A DNA stretch of 64,000 nucleotides from the NCBI GenBank assembly GCA_003586115.2, contig QVOM02000126.1, forward strand, positions 7,435,925-7,499,924, read 5' to 3'. Every line of letters begins with the position of its first letter. Within the stretch, counting starts at the first letter, position 1. Source of the DNA: Salvator merianae (Eukaryota > Chordata > Lepidosauria > Squamata > Teiidae). The translations under genes were made by a program, and so were the position numbers. The notes beneath the pieces are model-generated. The model saw only the letters and a list, made by a program, of their open reading frames with translations. It did not search any database and had not been told where the DNA came from. Positions 11,996 through 23,852 of this stretch are shown piece after piece.

Positions 11996-12654
11996 CAGCT
12001 GCTTTTTTGAACGTGTGCAGGAGCAACCCTAGTAACTGGATGGCCATCTTGAGTTTTCTTTGCATATGTTGCCATGGTTTGTTGTCACTTCCTTGGGAGA
12101 TGCTGTGACTCAAGTCTATGACCTTCTGTTTTCTAGGCACTTACTCTACCACTTAGCTATGGCCACCACTAACCCCTCTGTATAACGAGGCTCTTTTTCA
12201 GTATAACTTTTTCTATACTCCCTCACATTTCTACTATTGAGACATCATTTTTAGATCTCACCTTCTGCCTGGCAGGATGCACGACTGGAAGTCGGAACAT
12301 GTGATGGAAAGTGGGAGGCAAGAGGAGACAGATTTTAGCTGTTTGTTTACTGCAAATATTTATATCCAACCGTTCAGAATACAAATGCTACCGAGGGGCT
12401 GTCCAGTAAATACTGGAATTTTCAGTGTCACAACAAATAGGATCAGTGTATAAAAGTGCAGCTGGGTTGGAGTTTGGAGGGCTTTTTCTGTGTACCTTTA
12501 GCTTTTTGAAGTGCTCTATTTTTAAAAGATCTCAAGCCAGGATAGGAAGATAAGATACAGTCCCTTTAATTGGCAAAATATTGGAGGAGTGGGTGATATA
12601 TTGAGAACTATTTTGTTTTGTTTTTTAATTGGTAATCCAAATATGGATCGCTGC

Positions 12655-15600
12655 CTTGATGTGGTGGGAGCTTGCATAGCTCAGCAAAGCTATGAGCTAT
12701 ACTGTGCAGAGCCACCCAAGATGGGCAAATCATAGTGGAGAATTCAGACATAAGGTAATCCACTAGAGAAGGAAATGACCATCCACTCCAGTATCCTTGT
12801 CAAGAAAACTCCATGGACAGTATCAAAAGGCTAAAAGATATGACACCAGAAGATGAGTCCCTCAGGTCAGAAGGTGTCCAGAACGTTTCTGGGAAGAGCA
12901 GAGGGCAATTATAAGTAGTTCCAGAAGTGTGAAACAACTGAGCCAAAGCCAAAAGGATGCTAGCTGTGGGTGTGTCTGATGGTGACCAGAAAGTCCAATG
13001 TTGTAAAGAACTATATTGCATAGGAACCTGGACTGTAAGATCTATGAACCAAGGCAAGCTGGATGTGTTCAAACATGAGATGGCAAGATTCAGCATCGAC
13101 ATCTTGGGAATCAGTGAACCAAAATGGACGGAAATGAATGAATTCAGTTCAGATGACCATTATATTTACTACTGTGGACAAGGATCCCTTAAAGAAATGG
13201 AGTAGCCATTGTAGTCAATAAAAGGGTGGGAAGAGGAATCCTGGGATACGATCTCAAAAATGACAGAATTATTTCTGTTGGAATCCAAGGCAAACTGTTC
13301 AAGATCACAGAAATCCAGATCTGTGCCCCAACCACTGAGGCGAAAGAGTATGAAGTTGTCCAGTTCTATGAAGACCTATGACACCTTCTAGAGCTAACAC
13401 CAAAAAAACACACCAAAATTCACTTTTGTCATAGGGGATTGGAACGCTAAAGTAGGAAATCAAAAGATAACAGGAATAACTGGCAAGTATGGTCATGGAG
13501 TACAAAATGAAGCAGGGCAGAGACTAAGGCCGCGGTCTGACATCGTAAATTTAATCCGTATCAGAAGAGTACAAGGACTGAATTCGTCTTCTGATCGTTC
13601 CCACAGTTACAGTTTAACACGGACTCAATTCGTACCTGCTCGTTCCCACACTGATATTTCCCGTGCTTGGTATGGAGAAACAGTACCTTTTCTGCCTCCA
13701 CCCCTCATCAAATTCTCCTCCCTGTGCAATCAGTGATTGGCTGCAGTCCCAACATTCAAATCTTGACGTCACAGCAGCGGGAAAGTCAAGCTCTGCTTTC
13801 CATATGTCCCCACTGCTGCCTCAGAACATGGATTGACTTGGCAGCATTACTAGCCATTCACCATTTGCTCCTTCTCCCCACTACAGCCTCTATCTACACA
13901 AGCAGAACTTTAAAACTATGTGTACCACACAATTAAGCTTTTTAAAGGGCTGATGGTGATTTCTGCTCCTTTGCAAGTGCACTTTTGCGCAGTTGCGCAA
14001 TTTAAAAGTAGTGCAAAAGCAGGGAGAGGTCCCTGACGAAGGGGAAACGTGGGAAGGGAACGTGGAGGGGCTCTATTATCTTGATAGTGCAGTTCATCGC
14101 CAGCAAATGGACTCTGCCTCATCTCCCCCCAAGACATCCACAGCTGCATGTGCCCCTGCTGTGTAGCTGTGTGCTGCCGACGGCAAAACTCATCTTGAGT
14201 AGGTTCTTTGTTGGGGCAAAAGGACTGCAACCCCAAACAGGCGCAGTTTATTTTTTGGTTTAAAGAGCAGACGGAAGTGGAAGGAGCCTTTATTTTCTTC
14301 CTGGCAGTGTTGAATGGGGGATAAAGAAAGAGAAAGGACCATAGCTTAGCGAAGTAAAAAGGATGACAGTTTCTTTTCCCCTGGCAGCGACGGAAGGGAG
14401 GATACTGGAGGCAGAGGAAACTACTGCGCTTCCTGCCCCCCCCAAAGTCTGTCATTGGACGGCACAAAATGGGGATCCCTCCCTCTGCACGCCCCCAAAA
14501 AAGTATGGTCCCTTCCAAATAGTCTCCTTCCCCGTTCCCACATCGCAAAGTAAAGTGCACTAGCAATCTGGAACAGCTTGAGAACTCATTAAATCCGAAT
14601 ACAAAGTAGTCCGGATTTCGCCAATTTAGTCCAGAAAAACTACGGAACAGCAAAATCATGTCAGGCCAGCGGGAACTGAAGACGGCCTGTAAACTGATTA
14701 AATGCCGTTTCGGAACGCTGCCTAACAGAGTTTTATCAAGATAACTCACTGGTTGTAGCAAATACTCTTTTCCAACAACCCAGAAGGAGACTCTACACAT
14801 GGACATCACTAGATGATCAGTACTGAAATCAGATTCATTACATGCTTTGCAGCCAAAGATGGAGAAGTCTATACAGTCAGTAAGAGAAAAGGACTGGAAC
14901 TCATTGTGAGCTTCTTGTTGCAAAATTCAGGTTTAAATTGAAAAATAGGGAAAACTACTAGGCCATATGGATGTGGCATAAATAATATCCCTTATGAATA
15001 TGCAGTGGAGGTGATGAATAGATTTAAGGGGTTGGATTTGGTAGACAGAGTGTCTGAAGAACTATGGACAGAGGTTCGTCACAGTGTACAGAAGGGAGCA
15101 ACAAAAAACATCCCCCCCAAAAAGAAGAAAACAAAATGGCTGTCTGATGAAGCGTTACAAATAGCTGAGGAAAAAGGAAAGCAAAAGGCAAGAGAGAAAG
15201 GGAAAGATGTACCCAGCTGAATGCAGATTTTCAGAGAATAGCAAGGAGAGATAAGAAGGCCTTCTTAAATGAGCAGTGCAAAGAAATAGAAGAAAACAAT
15301 AGAATGGGAAAGACAAGAGATTGCTCCAAGAAAATTGGAGGTATCAAGGGAACATTTCATGAAAAAATAGGTATGATAAAGGACAAAAATGGTAGGGACC
15401 TAAGAGGAGTAGAAGATATTACAAAGAGGTGGCAGGAATACACAGAAGAGCTATACAAGAGAGATCTTAACATCACCAATAACCATGATGGTGTGGTCAC
15501 TATCCCACAGCCAGACATCCTAGAGAGTGAAATCAAGTGGGCTTTAGGAAGCATTGCTAACAATAAGGCTCCTAAAAGATGATGTTAATGCCTTTGATGC

Positions 15601-16588
15601 AACAACAAACTATGGCAAGGTCTTAAAGAGATGGGTACACCAGACCACCTTACCTGTCTCCTGAGGAATGTGTATGTGGGTTAAGAAGCAACAATTAGAA
15701 CCAAACATGGAACAATAGACTGGTTCAAGATTAGGAAAGGAGTATGACAAGGCTGTGTATTGTCACCCTGTGTGTTTAATTTGTATGCAGAGTATATTGT
15801 GTGAAATCCCAGGCTGGCTGAATCAAAAGCTGGAATTAAGATTGCTGGGAGAAATATCAATTATCTCAGATACGCAGATGATACTACTCTGATGGCAGAA
15901 AGTGAAGAAGAATTAAGGAGCCTCTTGATGAGGGTGAAAGAGGAGAATAAAAAAGCTGGCTTGAAGCTCAACATTAAAAGAACTAAGCTAGTGGCATCTG
16001 GTTCCATCACTTTCTGGCAAACAGGAAGAAATGGAAGCAGTGACAGATCTTATTTTCTTGGGCTCAAAGATCACTGCAGACAGTGACCACAGCCATGAAA
16101 TTAAAAGATGCTTGCTCCCTGGGAAGAAAGCCATGTTAAATCTGGACAACATTTTAAAAAGCAGAGACATCACCTCTGTCAAAGCTATGATTTTCCCAGT
16201 AGTAATGTATGGCTGTGAGAGTTGGACGCTTTCGAATTGTGGTGCTGGGGAGGACTTTTAAGAGTCCCTCGGAGACCAGATCGGTCAATATGAAAGGATT
16301 TCAACCCTGACTGTTCGTTGAAAAGAGAAATACTGAAGCTGAATCTCAGATACTTTGGCCACTTAATGAGAAGACAGGATTCACTAGAAAAGACCCTGAT
16401 CATGGGGAAAATTGAAGGCAAAAGGAGAAGGGCACGGCAGAGGATGAGATGCATAGATAGTGTCATGGAAGCAACAAACATGAGCTTGGGCGGACTTCAG
16501 AAGACAATGGAGAATAGAAGGGCCTGGTGTGCTAGGGTGCATGGGGTCACGCAGAGTTGTACACAACTGAACAACAACAACAATACAT
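12655..16588 (+). mobile_element. BovB (RTE-clade) LINE, decayed and interrupted
   Basis: The order is that of a BovB element: an N-terminal endonuclease part (12960-13520, with CATAGGGGATTGGAACGCTAAAG encoding a GDWNAKV-type motif), a resumed endonuclease part (14726-14920), a linker and N-terminal RT region (15005-15582), the RT core with a LRYADDTT motif near 15868, a C-terminal region with VMYGCESW near 16205, and the 3' end CACAACTGAACAACAACAAC near 16585. Stops and frameshifts are frequent. Between about 15582 and 15590 the frame jumps from the start of the RT domain to a later segment, so several hundred bases of RT are missing. A 1195-bp Harbinger-like element (13528-14722) splits the endonuclease. 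Confidence 0.85.
13528..14722. mobile_element. Harbinger-like non-autonomous element inside BovB
   Basis: The BovB sequence is cleanly interrupted: GAGACTAA before and CTAACAGAG after leave a TAA duplication (13525-13527 and 14723-14725), typical of PIF/Harbinger elements. The ends are an imperfect inverted pair: GGCCGCGGTCTGACATC with ATTTAATCCG on the left, GGCAGCGTTCCGAAACGG with ATTTAATCAG on the right complement. The body is GC-rich and has no transposase. A 335-residue minus-strand frame spans the right boundary into BovB and is therefore chance. Confidence 0.7.
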
Positions 16589-17137
16589 AAATACAAGTAT
16601 AATTATTTCCCTAACAATATATTCCAGTATTTTATGCTTTTCTATCATCCTTCCCCTACAGATCCACATTCCCAATTATTTCTTCTATTTCTTTTGGGAA
16701 GCCTCTTAATCTCTCCAATCCAATATCTCCCTCCTTGATCTCTAATCATTGCATTCTAACCATGTTCTCTAAAGAACTAATGTGCTTGTGTGTTGTGTAA
16801 AGAAGGTCCCTATGAGAAAAGGTTGCAGAAGGGAGTGCTTCTGCTTGAGATGCTTGCCATGTCCACACTACCTTTTTGATATGTATTCCATTGCATTCCC
16901 ATCCCATTGCCTTCGTTTCCTTTCCAGCTGCAACAACTGATGCCATTCTGCATCTAGTAAGCGTACTCAGCCCCACGGCACTGTTACCAGCGGGATCCCC
17001 TGCCATGCTTTGTTGAAATGTAGCATAGGTCCTGCTACCGCTTCATATAATCTACTATTTTGTCTCTGAATTTATAAATCATTCTTTCACCCTCTCAGAC
17101 AGAGGAGTAAAAAAGGTCTTTTGTGGTTACAAGACTT

Positions 17138-17435
17138 GGAGGCACGGTGGCGCAGAAGGCTATGGCACTGATCTTTCAATAGGAGGATCGGAGTTCAAGG
17201 CCCCTGTTGGCCGTGTAGAGGGGATGAGTGCCCTCTACTGGCCTCTAGCTCCAGCCAACCTAGCTGTTCGAAAGCAAGTAATTGCAAGTAGATAAATATG
17301 GAGCATCACATTGTGTGATGCGGAAGATAGACAGATGTAAGCCTTTGGGCGAAAAATAACCTTGTAAACTGCTTTGAGTCAGCTTCAGCCGAGAAAAGCG
17401 GGGTATAAAAACCAAGTTCTTCTTCTTCTTCTTCT
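17138..17435 (+). mobile_element. tRNA-headed SINE with (TTC)n tail, copy b
   Basis: This is the best complete plus-strand copy. The head GGCACGGTGGCGCAGAAGG resembles an A box and GGAGTTCAAGGCC a B box. The tail TATAAAAACCAAGTTC runs into (TTC)5. Confidence 0.85.
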
Positions 17436-17500
17436 GCCTACCTTTCTGTATGCAAGTGAATGTTTTCTCCATCTCTGTATTTTTCTCTAGGTGTGCGCCT

Positions 17501-17560
<60 letters not shown>
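17501..17560. repeat. (GT)n(GA)n compound microsatellite
   Basis: About 16 GT units (17501-17533) run directly into about 14 GA units. It lies in the upstream RTN1 intron, about 1.1 kb before the first exon seen here. Confidence 0.95.
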
Positions 17561-17563
<3 letters not shown>

Positions 17564-17649
17564 TCTGTTGTGATTTGGTCATGGAGAAGTTAAGACCTGT
17601 GTCCTCCTGCATTCACACACAGTAAAATAAAGTGGTTCAAAACCAGCTT

Positions 17650-17795
17650 GGTGGTGGTAGCATACGCCTGCTAACATCTTAATCCACATTAAAGGCCAGA
17701 AGAGGCACTTCCATAACACATTCCGTGGCATTTAGTGTGGATTAGTGCTAGGACAGAAACACTAGCGTCCACAGGCTACCATCACTGATCTACTT
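17650..17795. repeat. Short TIR repeat, copy 2
   Basis: GGTGGTAGCATACGCCTGCTAA on the left and TAGCGTCCACAGGCTACCATC on the right form an inverted pair like that of 11860-11995. Confidence 0.55.
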
Positions 17796-17929
17796 TTGAG
17801 CTGCTCTTTTTTTTAATGTGCGCATATGCAGCCTATGTTAAGATCATCTCCAAACGCCGGCAGCATCAATTGCTAAGAAGCAATATTCCAGAGTATAGAC
17901 CCTTCAAAATTATTGTTTGTTGCATAGAC

Positions 17930-18245
17930 AGTGTGGGGGCCAGCGCTGTCTGTGCACATTTTAGTGATGCACATATCTGGGTATTTTGCGTGCGTGTGCA
18001 GCCATCGTTCGGCCTCTACACATGAGTGGTGGGCACTTCTAGGATGGTGGCTCCTTCCAGATGATAAGTTATAGTGCTATTTTGAGAAAACCCGCCATCA
18101 GACTTGGGTTTTCCCACAATAAGCTACAATGGGATTTAGAAGGATAGAGCGAGGTTATGGTGAGCTTGTCACAGATACGTGTGGCAATCCCACCATAGTG
18201 CAGATATAATGGCACTATATTTCCCCTGTCTGGACGGGGCCTAAG
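17930..18245 (-). repeat. Family B MITE (minus), 5' truncated
   Basis: This is the complement of the layout at 60867-61290: GGCCCCGTCCAGACAGGGG end, ATAGTGCCATTAT, GGGATTGCCACACGTATC, a GTTTTCCCAA..GATGGCGGGTTTTCTC block, and CACTCATGTGTAG..AAATACCCAGATATGTGC. It ends about 430 bases before the first RTN1 exon. Confidence 0.6.
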
Positions 18246-18676
18246 TCTTGCAATCAGTGCTCTGATACAATCCTTGCGTGACTGTACACACTGGCACAGA
18301 ATAGATCCAGGGCTGGCAGAACAGAGCTAAAAAGAAGAAACTCAAAATTTCCAGGGTAATGGACTTTCTAATGAGTAAACAAATTGCAAAGAAAGTTGTA
18401 AATCATAAGATCCTGTATTTGACAATAATCGTGAACCAGTCATGTCTCTGCAGAAGCAGGTGAACCAAAGGACTGTTGGTTGCAATGGGCACAGAATTAG
18501 AACCTTTTAAGTGAGTCAATAAAGCGGGCTGACTTGGCTTTGCATGGATCTGGATTGTTAGTCATTATGTTCGTTGCTCTAATTATTCCTTCCATTCACA
18601 GCGTAGGCAAAGAGCTTGCCTTCACTGTCGCCAGTCCTGAACTGATCTGTTAACGATTTGCCTTTTCTGTTCCCAG

Positions 18677-18884
18677 CTATCGACCTGTTATACTGGCGCG
18701 ACATCAAGCAAACGGGCATCATGTTTGGCAGCATCCTGCTGCTCCTGTTCTCCCTGACCCAGTTCAGCGTCGTCAGCGTGATTGCCTACCTGGCTTTAGC
18801 AGCTCTCTCGGCCACCATCAGCTTCAGAATCTACAAGTCAGTCCTACAGGCTGTGCAGAAAACCGACGAAGGCCACCCATTCAA
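18677..18884 (+). CDS. RTN1: RTN1 reticulon-domain exon 1 of 6 in window
   Basis: This exon opens the reticulon homology domain of reticulon 1, an integral ER membrane protein family that shapes tubular ER by wedging hairpins into the outer leaflet. It is 208 nt, the size typical of this exon in reticulon genes. The acceptor is TTCTGTTCCCAG and the donor AA/GTGAGT; it starts with the last two bases of an Ala codon and ends after two bases of a Lys codon. The encoded text, starting [13 protein letters not shown], matches RTN1 rather than RTN3 or RTN4 in [12 protein letters not shown] and [12 protein letters not shown]. It covers the first long hydrophobic hairpin (about residues 15-50 of the exon) and the start of the loop ([16 protein letters not shown]). 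The alternative 5' exons of RTN1 isoforms lie upstream of this window. Confidence 0.96.
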
Positions 18885-19198
18885 GTGAGTGCTGTCCGCA
18901 GGGCCTGCTGACTTTGCTTCCTCTTACAAAAAAGGCACAAGCGAAAAACTACGCTCAGCAAAACGAAGCAATAGAATAGGATGTAATTTCCCATTTTGAT
19001 ATCTGACCCATTCTTTCATTTGCTAATTCTAGCAACCTAGAAAATAAAGAGGATGTTGTGCAAATATTTGTGGCCCACTGGGCAGTGCAATCAACTGATG
19101 CAGTTTAAGGCCAACCCTTGAGCCTCTGTGAAGCCTGTTTTCTACCTTGTAGACCTGCAACCCTAAGGTCAGTTTCCTGTTACTTCAGGCCAGCCCTG

Positions 19199-19232
19199 CA
19201 AGGCAGGCAGGCAGGCAGGCAGGCAGGCAGAC
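19199..19232. repeat. (AGGC)n microsatellite
   Basis: About eight uninterrupted tetranucleotide units in the intron following the first RTN1 exon. Confidence 0.9.
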
Positions 19233-19934
19233 TGCCCTTTCAGCCAATGGGGGAGAGATTAGATAGCTTATCATTAATAGAGAGAAAGGCTTATTCGATC
19301 AGGGAATAGATTGTGATAGAGTAGCATTGGAAGACAGCAAGATGATCAGATGCCAGTTAGACATCTGGTGAAAGAATGAGGCAAAGAAGTAGGTGGAGTG
19401 AGAAGAATAAAAATATTTTCAGAATGTTGCGTTGGGTGCAAAGTCTGAAATTCAGGGTATTGTGGGTGCAAAAGTTCTCCAAGACTTAGGGAGCTAAGAT
19501 CAGAATCAGGAGATCCCACTGCCTATTGATGCTCGTATTTTTTTTTTTTTTCTGGCATCCATGAAATCCTCCTTCCTGTGAGATAAATCATTTGCTATAA
19601 AATGCCTTGATTTTTTTTTTTTACATCAGAAATATTCTGCAGCTTAATATTGCAAAGACTTCAAGATGGTCATACAACTCTGTATGCGATTTTTGATCCA
19701 TAACAGGTACAAGTAGTAGATTATTACTCTAGCTTTGGTGGTGTCTCCTATCTTGAAAACCTTCATTCTGTTAGAAACCTATACATTCCAAATAAGGAAT
19801 CATTGCCTTATGTATTGATGTTTTTAAAAGCAGTATGATATTTACAGGATTCGTTTATAAGATGTCTTGGCAATTTTTAGGGTAAGAAGGCAAGACAGAA
19901 AATGTTTTCAATGGTGAAATGACTGCTGATATAA

Positions 19935-20808
19935 AGGGATCGTAAACTGAAAGGCAGATGCATTTCAGTCTTAACAAGTGATGCATGCTGGGACAAAGAA
20001 CCCCAATTACACCTATAAACTGATGGGGGGGGCAAGCTTTCTGTGATAGGCCGGAAAAGGGATCTTGGGGTTCTGATAGACAGCTCAGTGAAGGTGTCAA
20101 CCCAGTGTGCAGCAGCAATGAAAAAAGCAAATTCAGTGCAAAGGATAATTGGGAAGGGAATAGAAAACAAGTCGGCAAGTGTCATTGGCCCTCTTTATAA
20201 ACTTGTGGTGAGACCACACTTGGAATATTGTGTACTATTCTGGTCACCTCACCTCAGAAAGGATATTGTGGAACTGGAGAAGTTGCAGAACAGGGCAACC
20301 AGAATGATCAAGGGGCTGGAACATCTTCCTTACAAAATCAAGCTGCAGTGTCTTCCCCTCTTTGGTCTTGAAAGACAGTGTTTAAGAGGAGACCTGATTG
20401 AAGTATATAAAATCATGCATGGTATGGAAAAGATGGATAGAGAAATAATAAGGGGCGCTCTATGAAGCTGATGGGCAGGAGAGTTAAGGCCAACAAAGGA
20501 GAGTATTTTTTCACCTAGAAAGTCATTGGTCTGTAGAATTTACTACCGAAAGAGGTGGTGACAGTAACCAGTCTGGATAGCTTTAAGAATGGATTGAACA
20601 GATTCATGGAGGTCAGGTGCATCAAAGGCTATTAGAATGGATGCCTAGGTATTGCCTCCAGGTTGGAAAGAGCAAGTGAAGGTTTTGCCTTTGTCTTCTG
20701 CTTGAGAATGTCCAGAAGCGATTGGTGGGCCACTGTGAGAGACAGGATGCTCAACTAGATGGGTTGTGGCCCAGTCAAGCAGGGCTCCTCTTATGTTCTT
20801 ATGTTCTC
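19935..20808 (+). mobile_element. L3/CR1-type LINE: RT C-terminus and 3' end
   Basis: A frame at 20043-20465 encodes the C-terminal part of a CR1-clade reverse transcriptase: DLGVLIDSSVK, CAAAMKKAN, IGPLYKLVVRPHLEYC, RKDIVELEKLQNRATRMIKG and LRGDLIEVYKIMHG. The sequence before 20043 continues the same protein (CCCCAATTACACCTATAAACTG) but is frame-broken. After the frame ends, the untranslated 3' part leads to CCAGTCAAGCAGGGCTCC and TCTTATGTTC. Minus-strand relatives are at 6240, 6491, 24430, 48025 and 59382. Confidence 0.85.
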
Positions 20809-20884
20809 CCAGAGTCCTGTATTTAATAGATGACTGCCTATTTCTGTCTGTTGTCTAAAGCCCTGGCTCTCAAACTGTGCTTTT

Positions 20885-20990
20885 CCTGATGTTCTGGAAC
20901 AACAACTCCCTGCATTCCTTGTCAGTCTGAGTGGAATGCTGGGAGTTGCTTAGGAACATCTGGAGGACCATAGTTTAAGAACCACTGGTC
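20885..20990. repeat. Foldback repeat of the CTACAACTCCC type
   Basis: TGATGTTCTGGAACAACAACTCC on the left and GGGAGTTGCTTAGGAACATC on the right form an imperfect hairpin, like 167-238. Confidence 0.5.
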
Positions 20991-21049
20991 TAAAGGCACA
21001 CAGTGATAGGAGAAGAAAAGACTGCAGATAGAGCCCTTGAAATAAGCTT

Positions 21050-21450
21050 ATGATTATAGGTTAAAGGACCTAGGAATGTTTAGCCTGCAGAAAAGAAGAC
21101 TGAGAGGAGACATGATAGCTGTTTTCAAGTATCTGAAGGGCTGTCACAGTGCAGAAGAATTGGCCCTATTCTCAATTGTGCAAGAAGAAAGGACTAGAAA
21201 CAATGGGATGAAACTTCAAGGGAGTAGATACAGGCTAGATATTAGGAAAAACTTTCTGACCGTAAGGGCAATCAGTCACTGGAACAGGTTACCACAGGAG
21301 GTGGTGGGCTCTCCTTCGCTGGAGGTCTTCAAGGAGAGGCTGGACGAATATCTGTCTGGGATGCTTTAGTGAATCCTGCATTGAGCAGGGGATTGGACTC
21401 AATGACCCTGGAAGTCCCTTCCAACTCTGTGATTCTATGATTCTTTGATT
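21050..21450 (+). mobile_element. CR1 LINE 3' end
   Basis: A frame at 21076-21369 encodes the CR1 C-terminus (LRGDMIAVFKYLKG, RLDIRKNFLTVRAISHWNRLP, SLEVFKERLDEY). It is followed by the short 3' UTR GGACTCAATGACCCTGGAAG and the repeated octamer terminus ATTCTATGATTCT characteristic of CR1. It ends about 30 bases before the next RTN1 exon. A near-identical 3' piece is at 63605-63838. Confidence 0.9.
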
Positions 21451-21479
21451 TCATAACCTGAATTGTGCTTTTTTGACAG

Positions 21480-21618
21480 AAGCTACTTGGAAATGGAAAT
21501 GTCACTTTCACAGGAACAGATTCAGAAATACACAGATTGCCTCCAGTCATATGTGAACAGCACAGTCAAAGAACTCCGGCGGCTCTTCCTGGTCCAGGAC
21601 CTGGTGGATTCCTTAAAA
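21480..21618 (+). CDS. RTN1: RTN1 reticulon-domain exon 2 of 6
   Basis: This 139-nt exon (usual reticulon size) has acceptor TTTTTTGACAG and donor AAA/GTAAGT. It completes the Lys codon and encodes the hydrophilic loop between the two hairpins: SYLEMEMSLSQEQIQ, KYTDCLQSYVNSTVKELRR and LFLVQDLVDSLK. This is the '66-loop' region of the family, which faces the cytosol in most models. The loop resembles RTN1 most closely (LSQEQIQKYTDCLQ). Confidence 0.96.
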
Positions 21619-21869
21619 GTAAGTGATCAGGAAAGGATGGGGAAGTTCTAAGTAGGAAATCGCTGCAGCCCCCAGAGCTTCTACCTCAGGACCTCAAAAA
21701 CCATGGAAGCTGAGGGGCACATTCATGAGGGAGGCTGGAGCAGTTGAGGAGATCAAAGTCAGCTTCTGATTGGAGCTCCACCCCCACTCCCCCTCAAGTG
21801 GCCTTCATCTGTGGTTTCCCACTATTCAGAGGTTGCCTGAAGTCTCACTGAGTCACCACATTGCTAAAG

Positions 21870-22078
21870 CTAAGTGGGTCTTCCTCTTCATTGACTGGTG
21901 AAGACGCATTTCTTTACCCTGGCCTTTGGCTGAGGGAACAACATCTCTCCCCCTGCAGACACTGTCACTGTTTTAGCCAATCTATTTTATCTGCTATTAT
22001 CGTGATTTAATTGTTACCCGCCCTGAGGCCTTTGGTTATAGGGTGGGACAGATTAATAAATAAATAAATAAATGTGCC
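21870..22078 (+). mobile_element. L2-type LINE 3' end
   Basis: It has the same order as 8010-8284: TGACTGGTGAAGACGC, CTGTCACTGTTTTAGCC, CGCCCTGAGGCCTTTGG and a (AAAT)n terminus. Confidence 0.65.
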
Positions 22079-23254
22079 TCTGCTACAGGTTGTTGCAGCT
22101 TCTGAAAAAGCCATGGACAAAGCAATGGTGAAAAAGAGCTTTGCCCAAGGTTACTGACTGCTAAATGGAAACGCCACGCTTAGAGGCTGGAACCAAACAC
22201 AAATAATGGTAGACGGTTGCTTTGCCATCCCTTGCTTGTGAAGATGGTAGTAGCATCTGTCAATACATAGCAATTTCATTTACTTCAGTAAAGGATGACC
22301 AGCTTGGGTTGGAAGAATTGGAACGCTGCCAAGAAGTGCGTAATAAAATAGGCCCAACAGACTACTAGGATGAATAGGGTCCTGTTTTGGAAGGAGTGGG
22401 CATCACTGATTCAAAAGGAAAAGGCTAAATAGCCTAATGCCCTTTGCTCTCTTTGTTACTGCTGAGATGGGGTGGAGAAATTTAAAACCCCCGAGTCTAT
22501 TGCATAAATATATTTTGGGGCTGGGTCAATATGAGCTAATTATATATTGATTTCTCTTAAGTCTGAGTAGAATTAAAAGTTATCCAGAGGAGAGCGCCTC
22601 AGAAAATCGGTTAATTGGGCTGTGTAAACTCTCTAGTTAAAACACAACAGTTGTGCTTTAGGATAAAGCCAAGCACTGTGTCAAGGGGAGCTTAATTTTG
22701 TAGCAAGTACAGTAGTAGTGTGCAGAAGATACAGATGGATTTGTATTTGCTTCCTTATCCTTCCACCAATGCTTCCTTATTTTTCTTGATGTGAAAATGC
22801 CACTAAAGGTATAGTTATGAAATTGGTAATGCCAGCAGTGGCACTTAGGAAATGCTGATGGGTCTCTTTTATTTTGGCCAAGGGATGGCATATTCCAGTT
22901 ATCAGGAATGAAAACATGGGGGAAATTGCCTAAAATTGCTTGCACCTGTTTTTTAAGAGGTGTACATTTTCCCTCAGTATCAATGGCCACAGTGGCTTTT
23001 ACTGGCACAGAAATTAATCTGCTGCCAAAAGCACTCCCAACATACCCCACACCTCTGGCCATGGACCAACCAGAATGGCTGCCTCAGGAGTTATAGGCCG
23101 ATAGGTTTTCTTGAAGTAGAACTCTTGACTGGGGGTTCAGTGCAATCCAGTTCTATTGATTCATTTATTTATTAACTGCATTTGTATAGCTGTCCCATAA
23201 TTGGGGGTTTGGGGGTGACTTGCAAGACAAAAAGTATAAACCATAAAAAGCGAG

Positions 23255-23515
23255 AGCACTTACCTGTCTGGACATTTGCTCACACGATCCACCACCTTGG
23301 GAATGACCACTGCACATGCATAGGGCTAAACCCAGCTGAAAGTGGTGGCTGCGCATGCACACGGGGTGGCAATCGCACACTTCCGGGTATTGAAATATCT
23401 GGATGTCCCTGTCACGCCATAGCAGGAGCGACGGTCAACCTGGTAAGTCCCTCCACTTTTTTCCACAGTGTTGCCCTGCTGTTTGGGCAACAAGCGATTG
23501 TTCTGGAATATAGCT
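23255..23515. repeat. Family B' MITE fragment
   Basis: ACTTACCTGTCTGGACATTTG, CACTTCCGGGTATTGAAATA and GTTCTGGAATATAGC match the interior of the family at 24069 and 43985. Both termini are lost. Confidence 0.5.
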
Positions 23516-23782
23516 AAATACACAGGACAAGCTTTTTGAGGGGGGGGGCAAACAAATGGGGAGAGCTGTCCCCCCCCTCTGACCGCCCCCCCCCCCAGCT
23601 ACAGGCCTGTAGGTTAGTTAAGAAGAAGAAACCAATTCTAATATGTCGTTCTTGAGGTTTAGTACATGAAGGGCATGGGCTAATAGGAAAACTAGAGTAC
23701 TAAAGCAAGTTTTATAGAGCTGTTTTCTGTTCTGTTGGCACTCTGTTGTGCAGGAGTTGTAATCTGTTTATTTCTAATTTAG

Positions 23783-23852
23783 TTTGCAGTCCTAATGTGG
23801 CTGTTGACTTACGTTGGAGCTCTCTTCAACGGCCTGACTCTTCTGATAATGG
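23783..23852 (+). CDS. RTN1: RTN1 reticulon-domain exon 3 of 6
   Basis: This 70-nt exon has acceptor TTTCTAATTTAG and donor ATGG/GTAATG. It encodes FAVLMWLLTYVGALFNGLTL, then LIM and the first base of an Ala codon. It forms most of the second hydrophobic hairpin of the reticulon domain. The size fits the family and the phase joins both neighbours. Confidence 0.96.

Larger units (their letters stand above)
1..18676 (+). other. RTN1: Upstream RTN1 intron (partial), repeat mosaic
   Basis: This stretch precedes the first recognisable RTN1 exon and ends in a polypyrimidine tract plus AG at 18675-18676, so it reads as intron. I searched it for the short RTN1-C first exon and for other conserved coding exons and found none. 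Most of it is repeats, listed separately. The parts between them (for example 240-1098, 1625-2147, 4950-5560, 9300-11040, 16600-17130 and 18250-18660) hold only short low-complexity or AT-rich stretches and no gene I can support. Confidence 0.7.

Noticed and set aside
13916..14923. A 335-residue open frame on the minus strand
   Set aside because: It crosses the boundary between the Harbinger-like insertion and BovB, shows no domain and has low-complexity text; it is open by chance.
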